Shown here one piece after another: positions 18,096 to 26,838 of a stretch of 64,000 nucleotides of DNA. The stretch lies in NCBI RefSeq assembly GCF_009674535.1, contig NZ_WKJK01000009.1:184099-248098 (forward strand), written 5' to 3'. How positions within the stretch are numbered: the stretch's first letter is position 1; every line of letters starts with the position of its first letter. This DNA comes from Duganella guangzhouensis (GTDB lineage Bacteria; Pseudomonadota; Gammaproteobacteria; Burkholderiales; Burkholderiaceae_D). The notes below the pieces were generated by a model. That model ran no database searches, was not told the origin of the DNA, and saw nothing but the letters and a program-made list of their open reading frames with translations. The position numbers were made by a program, and so were the translations under genes.

Positions 18096-19535
18096 ATGAA
18101 GAATCTCACTACTGCTGCCGGCGCGCCGGTCGTCGACAACCAGAATACCCAGACCGCCGGCCCGCGCGGCCCGGTCCTGCTGCAGGATGTGTGGCACCTC
18201 GAAAAGCTGGCCCACTTCGCGCGCGAAGTGATCCCGGAACGCCGCATGCACGCCAAGGGTTCCGGCGCTTACGGCACCTTCACCGTCACCCACGACATCA
18301 GCCAATATACGCGCGCCGCGCTGTTCTCCGAGATCGGCAAAAAGACCGACGTGTTCCTGCGTTTCTCCACCGTGGCTGGCGAACGCGGTGCGGCCGATGC
18401 GGAACGCGATATCCGCGGCTTCGCCGTCAAGTTCTACACCGAGCAAGGCAACTGGGACATCGTCGGCAATAACACGCCGGTGTTCTTCTTCCGCGATCCG
18501 CTCAAGTTCCCGGACCTGAACCACGTGGTCAAGCGCGATCCGAAGACCAATCTGCGTAGCGCCGAAAATAACTGGGACTTCTGGACCCTGCTGCCGGAAG
18601 CGCTGCACCAGATCACCATCGTCATGAGCGATCGCGGTATTCCGAAGGGCTACCGCCATATGCACGGTTTCGGCAGCCACACCTTCTCGTTCATCAACGC
18701 CGCCAATGAGCGCTTCTGGGTCAAGTTCCACTTCGTGTCGCAGCAAGGCATCGAGAATCTGAGCGATGCCGAAGCGGCGGCTCTGGTCGGCGCCGACCGC
18801 GAAAGCTCGCAGCGCGACCTGTTCGACGCCATCGAACGCAATGAATACCCGCGCTGGAAACTGGCGGTGCAGATCATGCCGGAAGCCGATGCCGCCAAAG
18901 TGCCTTACCATCCGTTCGATCTGACCAAGATATGGCCACATGGCGATTACCCGCTGATCGACGTCGGCGTTCTGGAACTGAACCGCAATCCGGAAAACTA
19001 CTTCGCGGAAGTGGAGCAATCGGCCTTCTCGCCGGCCAACGTGGTGCCGGGTGTTAGCTTCTCGCCGGACAAGATGCTGCAATCGCGCCTGTTCTCATAC
19101 GGCGACGCGGCGCGCTATCGTCTGGGTGTGAACCATCACCAGATTCCGGTCAACGCGCCCAAGTGCCCGTTCCACAGCTACCATCGCGACGGCGCCATGC
19201 GCGTGACGCCGAACGGCGGCGGCCACACGCCATATGAGCCGAACAGCCGTGGCGAATGGCAGCAGCAGTCGCAGTTTGCCGAACCGCCGCTGCCGCTGGA
19301 AGGCGCGGCCGGCCACTGGGATCACCGCGTCGACACCGACTACTACTCGCAGCCGGGCAATCTGTTCCGCCTGCTGACCGACGAGAAGAAGCAGCTGCTG
19401 TTCGAGAACACGGCGCGCGCGATTCATGGCGTGTCGAAGCCGGTGCAGGAACGTCACATCCACAACTGCACCCAGGCCGATCCGGCCTACGGTGCTGGCG
19501 TGGCGGCCGCCATCGCGGCGCTCGAAGCCAAGTAA
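18096..19535 (+). CDS. katA: Monofunctional haem catalase
   Basis: 479 residues, the size of small-subunit (clade 3) catalases that turn hydrogen peroxide into water and oxygen. Active-site His52 lies in RRMHAKGSGAYGTF, the distal Asn in DIVGNNTPVFFFRDP, and the haem-ligating Tyr in RLFSYGDAARYRLG. The start has a good Shine-Dalgarno (GAAGGAAG). No signal peptide, so cytoplasmic. A stem-loop follows the stop codon. No OxyR gene is adjacent. Confidence 0.96.
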   Translation: MKNLTTAAGAPVVDNQNTQTAGPRGPVLLQDVWHLEKLAHFAREVIPERRMHAKGSGAYGTFTVTHDISQYTRAALFSEIGKKTDVFLRFSTVAGERGAADAERDIRGFAVKFYTEQGNWDIVGNNTPVFFFRDPLKFPDLNHVVKRDPKTNLRSAENNWDFWTLLPEALHQITIVMSDRGIPKGYRHMHGFGSHTFSFINAANERFWVKFHFVSQQGIENLSDAEAAALVGADRESSQRDLFDAIERNEYPRWKLAVQIMPEADAAKVPYHPFDLTKIWPHGDYPLIDVGVLELNRNPENYFAEVEQSAFSPANVVPGVSFSPDKMLQSRLFSYGDAARYRLGVNHHQIPVNAPKCPFHSYHRDGAMRVTPNGGGHTPYEPNSRGEWQQQSQFAEPPLPLEGAAGHWDHRVDTDYYSQPGNLFRLLTDEKKQLLFENTARAIHGVSKPVQERHIHNCTQADPAYGAGVAAAIAALEAK

Positions 19536-19544
19536 AAATCGGTA

Positions 19545-19576
19545 CAATGGGGCGGCCTGATTCTTCCGCCCCATTG
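19545..19576 (+). other. Stem-loop between catalase and DUF3142 gene
   Basis: Perfect 11-bp inverted repeat CAATGGGGCGG / CCGCCCCATTG with a 10-nt loop, immediately after the katA stop and ending only 4 nt before the next ATG. It lacks a T-run, so it is a poor intrinsic terminator. It would occlude the ribosome-binding region of the DUF3142 gene. TACAAT at 19543-19548 could also be a -10 box. Confidence 0.6.
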
Positions 19577-19580
19577 TCCG

Positions 19581-20300
19581 ATGCCCTTCATTTTTTTGTT
19601 CATCGCCCTGCTCTTTCCTGGCGCCGCCAAGGCGCAGCAAATCGCATGGCTGTGGGACGAAGCGCAAGCGCCGGCATGGTCGCTGCGCGAGGTCGCGGTG
19701 CTGCAGCGTCATATCCTGCTGTCCGGCGACCAGATTCAGATGCGGCCGCGCATGCGCTGGCCGGCGCTGCCGCCCGGCGCATTGGTGACGCCGGTGCTGC
19801 ATGTGGAAGTCAGCATTGTTAATCCACCCGTACAGATTGAACGCGCGCGTCCGCTGATTCTGCATGCGATGATGGATGCCGCCGCCGTCAGCAGCACCGG
19901 TTGGGTGCAGCTGGATATGGAAGCGCGGCCGTCGCAGCGGGCTTTCTACCGCGCGCTGGTGAAGGAGCTGCGCGCCGCGCTACCATCTCATATCAAACTC
20001 AGTGTCACCGCCTTAGCCTGGTGGTGCCGTTCGCCGGCTTGGCTGGACGATCTGGCCGCCGATGAAGTGGTGCCGATGTTCTTCCGCATGGGGCGAGATA
20101 GCACCGCCATGCACGCCCTGCTCGACCTATCCCCCGACACCCTGCACCCAAGCTGCCGCGCCGGCGCTGCCGGCTTCTCGCCGCAGGAACCGTTTGCACG
20201 CAATGTCGTAACGCGTTACACAAAGACCTACTGGTTCGATCGCCACGCGTGGAAGCGCGGTGATGCCGACCTGCCGCCACTTTCAAGGAATTCGCCATGA
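19581..20300 (+). CDS. DUF3142-family exported protein
   Basis: 239 residues with a signal peptide (MPFIFLFIALLFPGAAKAQQ). Family features: VQLDMEARPSQRAFY, LSVTALAWWC and DEVVPMFFRMGRD, which place it in DUF3142. Biochemical function is unknown. The stop codon overlaps the start of the next gene as ATGA, indicating translational coupling. The ribosome-binding region lies inside the preceding hairpin, so translation may be controlled by structure. Confidence 0.82.
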   Translation: MPFIFLFIALLFPGAAKAQQIAWLWDEAQAPAWSLREVAVLQRHILLSGDQIQMRPRMRWPALPPGALVTPVLHVEVSIVNPPVQIERARPLILHAMMDAAAVSSTGWVQLDMEARPSQRAFYRALVKELRAALPSHIKLSVTALAWWCRSPAWLDDLAADEVVPMFFRMGRDSTAMHALLDLSPDTLHPSCRAGAAGFSPQEPFARNVVTRYTKTYWFDRHAWKRGDADLPPLSRNSP

Positions 20301-22642
20301 TATCTGCCTTACGCCACCTGTTCGCCGCTGCCGCCGTTGTGGCTTGCGCCGGTGCTTACGCCAGCGGCGGCGGTACGACATGGGACCCCTACGTCAACCG
20401 CGATGCGCCCGATATTGCACTGAGCCGCTATCAGTCCGGTGAGCTGGGCGTGGTGGTGAACAGCTACGATCGACTGTATCTGTACACCGCGTGGCGCAGC
20501 GTAATGCTCGGCGCGGAAGGTGTGAAGAAAGCGCCCAATCCGGATGGCGGCCTGCTGCGCGCACTCGGTGCGCGCGATGGCGGCTGGACCGGCAGCACAC
20601 AAAGCGCCAACGCCTATCGTGTCTGGGAGGATGCCATCGCCAACGCGCTGCATCAGGCGCCGCTGAAGGCCAAGGATGGCAATGGCCTGGGTTATGGCTA
20701 CGTCCAATGTCCGCTGGCCAGTTATGCGTTTGCGACCGACACGCTGAACGGCCTGGCCAAGCGCGACGACGCCACACCGGCACGGCTGGCGGCGTGGGTG
20801 GCGTCGCAACGGCAGGTGTTCAAGGTGTGCGGCGACGACCCGACTTCGACCCGTCCACCGTACAGCAGCGAGAAACCGGTGATCGCGGCGCCGCCCGAAC
20901 TGCCGGCCAGCGAGGCGCTGTACTGGCGTCAGATGCAGCAGTATCACCTGGCCTCCTTCGCTTTCTATAACAACGACTATGAGCGCGCGGCCGCGCTGTT
21001 TGGCGCGATCGGCGCCACCGACAAGCATCCACTCCGTCAGTGGGGCGAATATCTGGCGTTGCGCGCGCAAGCTCGCGCGGCCGACTATGTGCCGGAAGAC
21101 GAGCGCTGGAAGCAAATGCAGGCCATGCGCCAGGAAGGTCCGCAGGAAGCGGCCGCGCGTCAGGCCGTTCAGCAGAAAAAACTGGCGGCGATCCAGGCCA
21201 GCATCGCGCACATTCTCGCCAAGCCGGAGCTGGCATCACTGCACGAAGCCAGCCGCGCCATCGGCCGCTCCATGCAGGTGCGTTTGACGCCTGCGCTGCG
21301 CTTCGCGGAGCTGGGCAAGCTGCTGGACGATCCGCGCGCCAATCCGTATCTGGACGATCACCTGGGCGACTGGCGCGTGCTGGCCAGGAGCGAGTTGGAA
21401 GCGCCCGGTCGCAATCAAGCCGACAAGCGCGACGCCGTGCGCGCGCAAGCCGGTTTTGTCGACTGGATCCAGACGATCGGGCAGTGCCGCGAATTTGAAG
21501 CGCAACGCGATTGCGCCGTCGAGCGCCAGCATGCGCTGGAGATCTGGCGCCGCTACGTCAAGGAAGACAACAAGCCGCAGGCGCGCGCGTGGCTACTGGC
21601 ATCGGTGCTGATGTCGGACCGTCTGACGGCGGAACAGGAGCAGGCCGCATCGCAAGTGGCGGCGTCGGCACCCGAATACCTGACCATGCGCCACGCGCTG
21701 GCGCGCCACTACCGCCTCACCGGTGCCGCCGACAAGGCACGAGCGATTGCGGATGCGGTGCTGGCCAGCCCCGCGCTGGCCGCAGCTAGCTCCACCAGCG
21801 CGCGCAACCTGTTCCTGCAAGAGCGCTTTGCGCTCGCAACCTCGCCGGCCGACGCGGCCAAATACCTGATGCGCGCACATAGTCGCAATCTGGATCCGGA
21901 TACCGGTGAACAAGTTAAAAAGGAAGAAGCGCAGATCGACATCGCGGCCGATGGTCAGCGTTGGCTGAACAGCGGCCTGTCGGCGGCGGATATCCAGACA
22001 GTCGCCGCCGAGCCATCGCTGCCGGCGACCTGGCGCGCACGCATCGCCGTTGCGGCGTGGCTGCGCTTCGACCTGCTCGGCCGCCAGGATGCGGCGCTGA
22101 CTGCAGCCAAACTGGCAGAACAAAGCGCACCCGAACTGGCGCCGGCGGTACAGGCATATCGCAATCAGCCAGCCGCTCCGGAGCGGCATTACACATTGCT
22201 CGTGAACGCCCTGAAATACGGCATGTCGCCGGTATTCCAGAGCTATGCCCAGCCACCGCAACTGCGCGCCGCCGATGACACTCTGGCCGACATGTGGTGC
22301 AAGCTGCCGGCCAAGACGGGCGACAGCTACAACGAAAACGTCGATGCCGAATTCTCTCTGCCGACGCCGCAGTTGGGCGACATCGCCACGCGCGACAAGG
22401 AACTGGCGCAACTGGGCGCACTGAAAACCGCCACCGGCTACATCGGAGAGGCCGTGCTGGCTCGCGTGAAAGCCACACCGACCGATCCGGATCTGCCATG
22501 GCTGCTGTACGTCACCGTGCAATCCACGCGCGGCGGCTGCCTGGACGGCGACGCCAAAACACTGTCGCGCAATGCGTTCTCCGTGCTGCACAAGCGCTAC
22601 GGCAAAAGCGAATGGGCGACCAAGACGCCGTATTACTATTGA
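20297..22642 (+). CDS. Large exported protein of unknown function, coupled to DUF3142
   Basis: 781 residues with a signal peptide (MISALRHLFAAAAVVACAGAYA) and no membrane segments after it. The mature part is Ala-rich and helical, with repeats resembling TPR-like solenoids (for example LASFAFYNNDYERAAALFGAIG). I do not recognise a named family. Its start overlaps the DUF3142 stop by 4 nt, so the pair probably works together in the periplasm. The segment LYTAWRSVMLG near the start and a Cys-rich C-terminal stretch (RGGCLDGD) are notable. Confidence 0.75.
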   Translation: MISALRHLFAAAAVVACAGAYASGGGTTWDPYVNRDAPDIALSRYQSGELGVVVNSYDRLYLYTAWRSVMLGAEGVKKAPNPDGGLLRALGARDGGWTGSTQSANAYRVWEDAIANALHQAPLKAKDGNGLGYGYVQCPLASYAFATDTLNGLAKRDDATPARLAAWVASQRQVFKVCGDDPTSTRPPYSSEKPVIAAPPELPASEALYWRQMQQYHLASFAFYNNDYERAAALFGAIGATDKHPLRQWGEYLALRAQARAADYVPEDERWKQMQAMRQEGPQEAAARQAVQQKKLAAIQASIAHILAKPELASLHEASRAIGRSMQVRLTPALRFAELGKLLDDPRANPYLDDHLGDWRVLARSELEAPGRNQADKRDAVRAQAGFVDWIQTIGQCREFEAQRDCAVERQHALEIWRRYVKEDNKPQARAWLLASVLMSDRLTAEQEQAASQVAASAPEYLTMRHALARHYRLTGAADKARAIADAVLASPALAAASSTSARNLFLQERFALATSPADAAKYLMRAHSRNLDPDTGEQVKKEEAQIDIAADGQRWLNSGLSAADIQTVAAEPSLPATWRARIAVAAWLRFDLLGRQDAALTAAKLAEQSAPELAPAVQAYRNQPAAPERHYTLLVNALKYGMSPVFQSYAQPPQLRAADDTLADMWCKLPAKTGDSYNENVDAEFSLPTPQLGDIATRDKELAQLGALKTATGYIGEAVLARVKATPTDPDLPWLLYVTVQSTRGGCLDGDAKTLSRNAFSVLHKRYGKSEWATKTPYYY

Positions 22643-22699
22643 TTGATCTCAAACGCGGGGCAAACCGCCGGCCTAAGCTGAAGCTTTGGGAGGCGCATC

Positions 22700-23152
22700 A
22701 TGCAAACACTGGCCCAGCCCCGCACTATTTCATGCTACGACGAAGATTGGGTACTGTGGATAGACGCGCAGATCCGTTTACTGTCGAAAAAAAGATACTC
22801 CGAGCTGGACCTGGAGAATCTGGTCGAGGAGCTCGACGGCATGAAAAAACAATTTTCGCGCGAACTAAAACACAGACTCATCGTGCTAGTCATGCATTTA
22901 CTCAAGTGTGAATATCAGCAAGATCACGCCAAAAACAAATGGCGCTCCACGCTAATCGAGCAGCGCTGCCGGATACTACTGCTATTGGAAGACAGCCCGA
23001 GCACTCGCAGCAAAGTCTTGCCGTATGCGATAAAGCACTATCCAGAGGCCAGGCGCATGGCGGCGGTAGAAACGCGAATGGCGATAGAAGCATTTCCGCC
23101 CCAACTTCCTTATTCCGTCGAGCAACTGCTCGACCACGACTTCATGCCGTAG
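22700..23152 (+). CDS. DUF29-domain protein
   Basis: 150 residues. The pattern YDEDWVLWIDAQIRLLSKKRYSELDLENLVEELDGM followed by a helical C-terminal part (LLKCEYQ, WRSTLIEQR) is typical of DUF29, a small cytoplasmic family of unknown function common in cyanobacteria and proteobacteria. Good Shine-Dalgarno (GGAGG). Its 3' end overlaps the convergent SulP gene by 11 nt. Confidence 0.85.
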   Translation: MQTLAQPRTISCYDEDWVLWIDAQIRLLSKKRYSELDLENLVEELDGMKKQFSRELKHRLIVLVMHLLKCEYQQDHAKNKWRSTLIEQRCRILLLLEDSPSTRSKVLPYAIKHYPEARRMAAVETRMAIEAFPPQLPYSVEQLLDHDFMP

Positions 23153-24584
23153 CCATCACGCCCGAGCGCTGCAACAGGGATTCGCAGCGCTGCGACAGAT
23201 GGCGCACCTGCAGCGCCTTGCCGGCTTTGGCGTAACGTTCGCTGAGCGCAGCCACCGCCACCACGGCGGAATGATCGGCCAGCCGCAGATGACGGCAGTC
23301 CAGTACCACCTGTTGCGGATCGGTCGCCACCTCGAACAGCTCATTGAAGTGCGCGATCGAGGCGAAGAACAGCGTGCCATGCGGGGTATAAGTCTTGACG
23401 CCGTCCACCACCGCCACCTCGCTGCGTACCTCGCGCGCGTGGCGCCACGAAAAGCTCAGTGCCGCGATGACGATACCGCACAACACCGCAGTCGCCAGAT
23501 CGGTGGCCACCGTAATCGCCGTCACCGCCACAATCAGCAAGGCATCATGGCGCGGCACCTTGCCCAGCACCCGCAAGGAGCCCCAGGCGAAAGTCTGCTG
23601 CGCCACCACGAACATCACGCCCACCAATGCCGCCAGCGGAATGCGCTCGATCAGCGGCGACAAAAACAGGATAAACAGTAATACCATTATGCCCGCCACC
23701 GCACCCGACACCCTGGTGCGGCCGCCGGAACTCAGGTTGATCATGGTCTGACCGATCATCGCGCAGCCGCCCATGCCGCCGAACAGGCCGGACGCCACAT
23801 TCGCCGCACCCAGCGCCACGCACTCCCGGTTTGGCAGGCCACGTGACTCGGTAATCTCATCGGTCAGATTAAAGGTCAGCAGCGTTTCCAGCAGGCCAAC
23901 CATCGCCATCAACAACGCGTACGGCAGCACGATACGCAAAGTCTCCAGATTCAGCGGCACCGCCGGCAAAGCAAACACCGGCAGGCCGCCAGCGATATGC
24001 GCCATGTCGCCCAAGGTGTGCACCGGCAGATGCAGCACGGCCGCCAGCACGCCAACGCCCACAATCGCCACCAGCGCCGGCGGCAGCGCCTTGGTCAGGC
24101 GTGGCAGCAGATACACCACCAGCATGGTCAACGCCACCAGTCCGATCATCCACGCCAGCGCGCTGCCCTGCAGCCAGGCGCCATCGGCCTTGAAATGCTG
24201 CAGTTGCGACCACGCGATCACAATCGCCAGGCCGTTGACGAAGCCCAGCATCACCGGATGCGGCACCATGGTCACCAGCTTGCCCAGCCGCAGCGCGCCA
24301 AACAGCAGCATGATCAGGCCGCTCAACACCACGGTCGCCAGGAAATACTGCAGACCATGCTGGGCCACCAGCGCCACGATCACCACCGCCATCGAACCAG
24401 CGGCGCCGGACACCATGCCCGGCCGGCCGCCAAACAGCGCGGTAATCGTGCAAATAAAGAAAGCCCCGTACAAACCGGTCAAGGGATTGAGATGCGCAAC
24501 CAGCGCAAAAGCGATGCACTCAGGCACCAGCGCAAATGACGTGGTCAAGCCCGCCAGCGCGTTTTTGGAAAAATTGGATGACAT
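23142..24584 (-). CDS. SulP-family inorganic anion transporter with STAS domain
   Basis: 480 residues with about eleven hydrophobic segments and a C-terminal STAS domain (about 385-475; VVLDCRHLRLADHSAVVAVAAL). Family features include the N-terminal AGLTTSFALVPECIAFALVA and GGMGGCAMIGQTMINLSSGGRTR. SulP proteins carry sulfate, bicarbonate or other anions with protons or sodium; the substrate cannot be read here. At 480 residues it belongs to the shorter bacterial group. No obvious Shine-Dalgarno. Confidence 0.93.
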   Translation of the reverse strand: MSSNFSKNALAGLTTSFALVPECIAFALVAHLNPLTGLYGAFFICTITALFGGRPGMVSGAAGSMAVVIVALVAQHGLQYFLATVVLSGLIMLLFGALRLGKLVTMVPHPVMLGFVNGLAIVIAWSQLQHFKADGAWLQGSALAWMIGLVALTMLVVYLLPRLTKALPPALVAIVGVGVLAAVLHLPVHTLGDMAHIAGGLPVFALPAVPLNLETLRIVLPYALLMAMVGLLETLLTFNLTDEITESRGLPNRECVALGAANVASGLFGGMGGCAMIGQTMINLSSGGRTRVSGAVAGIMVLLFILFLSPLIERIPLAALVGVMFVVAQQTFAWGSLRVLGKVPRHDALLIVAVTAITVATDLATAVLCGIVIAALSFSWRHAREVRSEVAVVDGVKTYTPHGTLFFASIAHFNELFEVATDPQQVVLDCRHLRLADHSAVVAVAALSERYAKAGKALQVRHLSQRCESLLQRSGVMATA

Positions 24585-24744
24585 GAAAGAGGAAAGGAAC
24601 GATGCGAAAAAGCAACAGCAACGATATTTTACACTCGCGGCTGTGTTTACTGATCGTTATGGGTGAACTGGCGCACATTCAGGCGGGGGCGCAAGCGTGC
24701 ACAATGGCAACGTCTAACCGATCAACTCACAGTCAAACTACGCC

Positions 24745-24972
24745 ATGACTACCTTGCTCACCGCCAGCCGTGCCCTGCACCGCCAGAAAATCGCCGTGGA
24801 AAGAACGCTGTATGCGCGTTCGGCCGAAGAATCCCAGTTGGCGGCCCGTTGGGCCAGCGCCTGGCACAAGCTGGTGCAGCGCAAGCTGGACCAGAATCTG
24901 GCCATGCGTCCCATGACGCAGGTCGATTTTGGCGGCTTCCTGATCCAGCCGCCGTCCCGCGTACTGCACTGA
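24745..24972 (+). CDS. Small hypothetical protein
   Basis: 75 residues, basic and Arg/Ala-rich (MTTLLTASRALHRQKIAVER). It is the most protein-like frame in the gap between the SulP promoter side and the convergent Crp/Fnr gene, ending exactly one base before the latter's stop codon. No clear Shine-Dalgarno and no recognised family. Could be a chance frame. Confidence 0.4.
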   Translation: MTTLLTASRALHRQKIAVERTLYARSAEESQLAARWASAWHKLVQRKLDQNLAMRPMTQVDFGGFLIQPPSRVLH

Positions 24973-25722
24973 TTAAGCCGCGTAGCGCTGCGACTGCGTG
25001 CCAGTGGTGCTGACCCGGCCCTGATAGCAGCTACCGGCGCGGCGTTCCATGCCATCCCGATCCAGCACCGTGACGCAACCGCGACGGTAGGTAATCAGCC
25101 CTTCCTGGGCCAGCTTGCCAGCGGCGCCGGTGATGCTTTCACGGCGCACGCCCAGCATATTGGCGATCATCTCCTGCGTCACCTTCAGCTCATTGCTCAG
25201 CGAACGGTCGAGGCGTTCCAGCAGCCAGCGGCACAGCTTCTGCTCGATGCTGGTGTGACGGCTGCCGGCCACGCTCTGCGCCAGCTGGGCGAACATCGCG
25301 CTGGTATAACGCATCAGCTGCTGGGCCAGCGGGCCGCCGGTATAAAACACCTCACGCAACAGCGAGGTTTTCAAGCGATAACCATAACCGGCGGTTTGCA
25401 CCACAGCGGCATAGCTGGCACGCTCGGTTGGATGCAGCGCCACGCCAACCACGCCCTCACGGCCGACCACCGCAATTTCGGTGGTGGCGCCATCTTCCAT
25501 CACATACTGCAGCGAGACGATAGCGTTGGTCGGGAAATAGGTGTACTCGACAGCATCGCCATAATCGAACAGATGCTTACCTTCCGACAACGTCACCAAC
25601 TCCAGATCGCCGAACAGCGCGAGTAAATCCTCGCGGGACAGCGCGCGCAGCAAATCATTCTGTTGCGCGCCGATCAGGCTGACGGATTGTGGTGCGGCTG
25701 GGGAAGTATGGATAGCGTTCAT
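24973..25722 (-). CDS. Crp/Fnr-family transcriptional regulator
   Basis: 249 residues: cyclic-nucleotide-binding-like beta-roll (about 30-140) and a C-terminal winged helix (KVTQEMIANMLGVRRESITGAAGKL). There are no N-terminal Cys residues for an Fe-S cluster and the cAMP phosphate-binding loop is not conserved, so the ligand is unknown. The recognition helix (RRESIT) resembles the group with RRES-type helices found near stress genes. The RAYT element's left repeat lies 135 nt upstream of its start, in the promoter region. Confidence 0.9.
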   Translation of the reverse strand: MNAIHTSPAAPQSVSLIGAQQNDLLRALSREDLLALFGDLELVTLSEGKHLFDYGDAVEYTYFPTNAIVSLQYVMEDGATTEIAVVGREGVVGVALHPTERASYAAVVQTAGYGYRLKTSLLREVFYTGGPLAQQLMRYTSAMFAQLAQSVAGSRHTSIEQKLCRWLLERLDRSLSNELKVTQEMIANMLGVRRESITGAAGKLAQEGLITYRRGCVTVLDRDGMERRAGSCYQGRVSTTGTQSQRYAA

Positions 25723-25857
25723 AGTAAGCCTCGGAAAGTGTCTTATGTGTGGTTGATGTAGACACTATATCCAGCGGCCTTAACTGCCGGTATAGGAGCA
25801 CTTTGTCATCCTATGTAGGCTGCGAACATTGCAAAATGTCATCTTAGTCCTACACCC

Positions 25858-25889
25858 ACTCCGGGGTCAGGTCCATCATTTCTACACGA
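25858..25889 (+). repeat. Left inverted repeat of RAYT unit
   Basis: Begins ACTCCGGGGTCAGGTCC and ends TCTACACGA. It is the exact reverse complement of 26795-26826. Allowing one mismatch extends the match by a further four bases inward. Confidence 0.9.
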
Positions 25890-25949
25890 CCTCGTCCGTA
25901 TCTGCGGCAAAACAAGGTTTCGTTGCTGCAATTGCCGTAATTTGGCGCA

Positions 25950-26783
25950 ATGACTCGGCCACTCAGAATTGAATTTCCAGGCGCCCTCTACCACGTCACC
26001 AGTCGCGGTAACAGGAAGGCGGCGCTATATCGCGATGACACCGACCGCGCGGTGTGGTTGCAGACCCTGGCCAACGTGTGTTCGCGATTCAACTTCTCCA
26101 TCCACGCGTTTTGTCAGATGGGAAATCATTATCATTTGTTGGTGGAAACCTGGGATGGCCATCTGGGGAAAGGGATGCGCCAACTCAACGGCGTGTATTC
26201 GCAGTACTTCAACCGGCGGCATGAGCTCGTCGGCCACGTGTTTCAGGGGCGCTATCAGGCCATTCTGGTCGACAAGGAAAGCTATCTGCTTGAGCTGGCG
26301 CGCTATATCGTGCTGAATCCGGTCCGCGCCGGACTGGTGGAGCGGCCTGAGCAATGGCGCTGGAGTAGCTACAACCTCACCACGTCCCGCCATCCGCCGC
26401 CGGAATGGCTGGAAATTGACTGGCTGCTGGCCAAATTCGGCCCGCCGCAGGCAGAGACGATCGAGGCGTATCGCCATTTCGTCTACGCAGGGATCGGCGC
26501 GACCAGCCCGCTAGCAAACACATACCGGCAACTGATACTTGGCAGTGAAGAATTTATCAAACGCCTTCAACTGCCGAACTGCCCGCCTGCCGGCGCAGGC
26601 ATCAACAAGACACACCGCAGCAGCCTTGCCCTCCCCTTGCTGAGCTACCAGCAAAACTTCCAGGACCGCGATACCGCGATGGCGGAAGCCTATCGCAGCA
26701 ATGCCTACAGCATGAGCGAAATCGCCCGCCACTTCGGCGTCTGCGCCGCAACGGTCAGCCGCGCGGTCAAAAAACGCGGCTGA
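25950..26783 (+). CDS. REP-associated tyrosine transposase (RAYT, Y1_Tnp)
   Basis: 277 residues. HUH single-strand nuclease fold with the metal-binding H60-Y-H62 in MGNHYHLLVET and candidate catalytic Tyr in LNGVYSQYFNRRH. LARYIVLNPVRAGLV and WRWSSY are typical of RAYTs. A C-terminal helix-turn-helix (SMSEIARHFGVCAATVSRAV) is also family-typical. RAYTs process single-stranded REP hairpins and are thought to spread them; most are single-copy. Here the gene lies within 32-bp inverted repeats. Confidence 0.92.
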   Translation: MTRPLRIEFPGALYHVTSRGNRKAALYRDDTDRAVWLQTLANVCSRFNFSIHAFCQMGNHYHLLVETWDGHLGKGMRQLNGVYSQYFNRRHELVGHVFQGRYQAILVDKESYLLELARYIVLNPVRAGLVERPEQWRWSSYNLTTSRHPPPEWLEIDWLLAKFGPPQAETIEAYRHFVYAGIGATSPLANTYRQLILGSEEFIKRLQLPNCPPAGAGINKTHRSSLALPLLSYQQNFQDRDTAMAEAYRSNAYSMSEIARHFGVCAATVSRAVKKRG

Positions 26784-26794
26784 TGCCGTTGAGC

Positions 26795-26826
26795 TCGTGT
26801 AGAAATGATGGACCTGACCCCGGAGT
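26795..26826 (-). repeat. Right inverted repeat of RAYT unit
   Basis: Reads TCGTGTAGAAATGATGG onward on the + strand, ending CCCCGGAGT. Perfect complement of the left repeat. Its last 12 bases are then repeated once in tandem. Confidence 0.9.
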
Positions 26827-26838
26827 TGACCCCGGAGT
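26815..26838 (+). repeat. 12-bp tandem repeat abutting receptor stop codon
   Basis: TGACCCCGGAGT occurs twice without a gap (26815-26826 and 26827-26838). The second copy touches the stop codon of the TonB receptor gene at 26839. Confidence 0.9.

Larger units (their letters stand above)
25858..26826 (+). mobile_element. RAYT transposase unit bounded by 32-bp inverted repeats
   Basis: A REP-associated tyrosine transposase gene lies between two perfect 32-bp inverted repeats at 25858-25889 and 26795-26826. With the gene centred between the repeats, the unit is 969 bp. No obvious direct target duplication was found at the outer ends, but a 12-bp tandem repeat abuts the right end. Whether this is a mobile unit or a resident RAYT with REP-like flanks cannot be decided from one copy. 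Confidence 0.75.
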
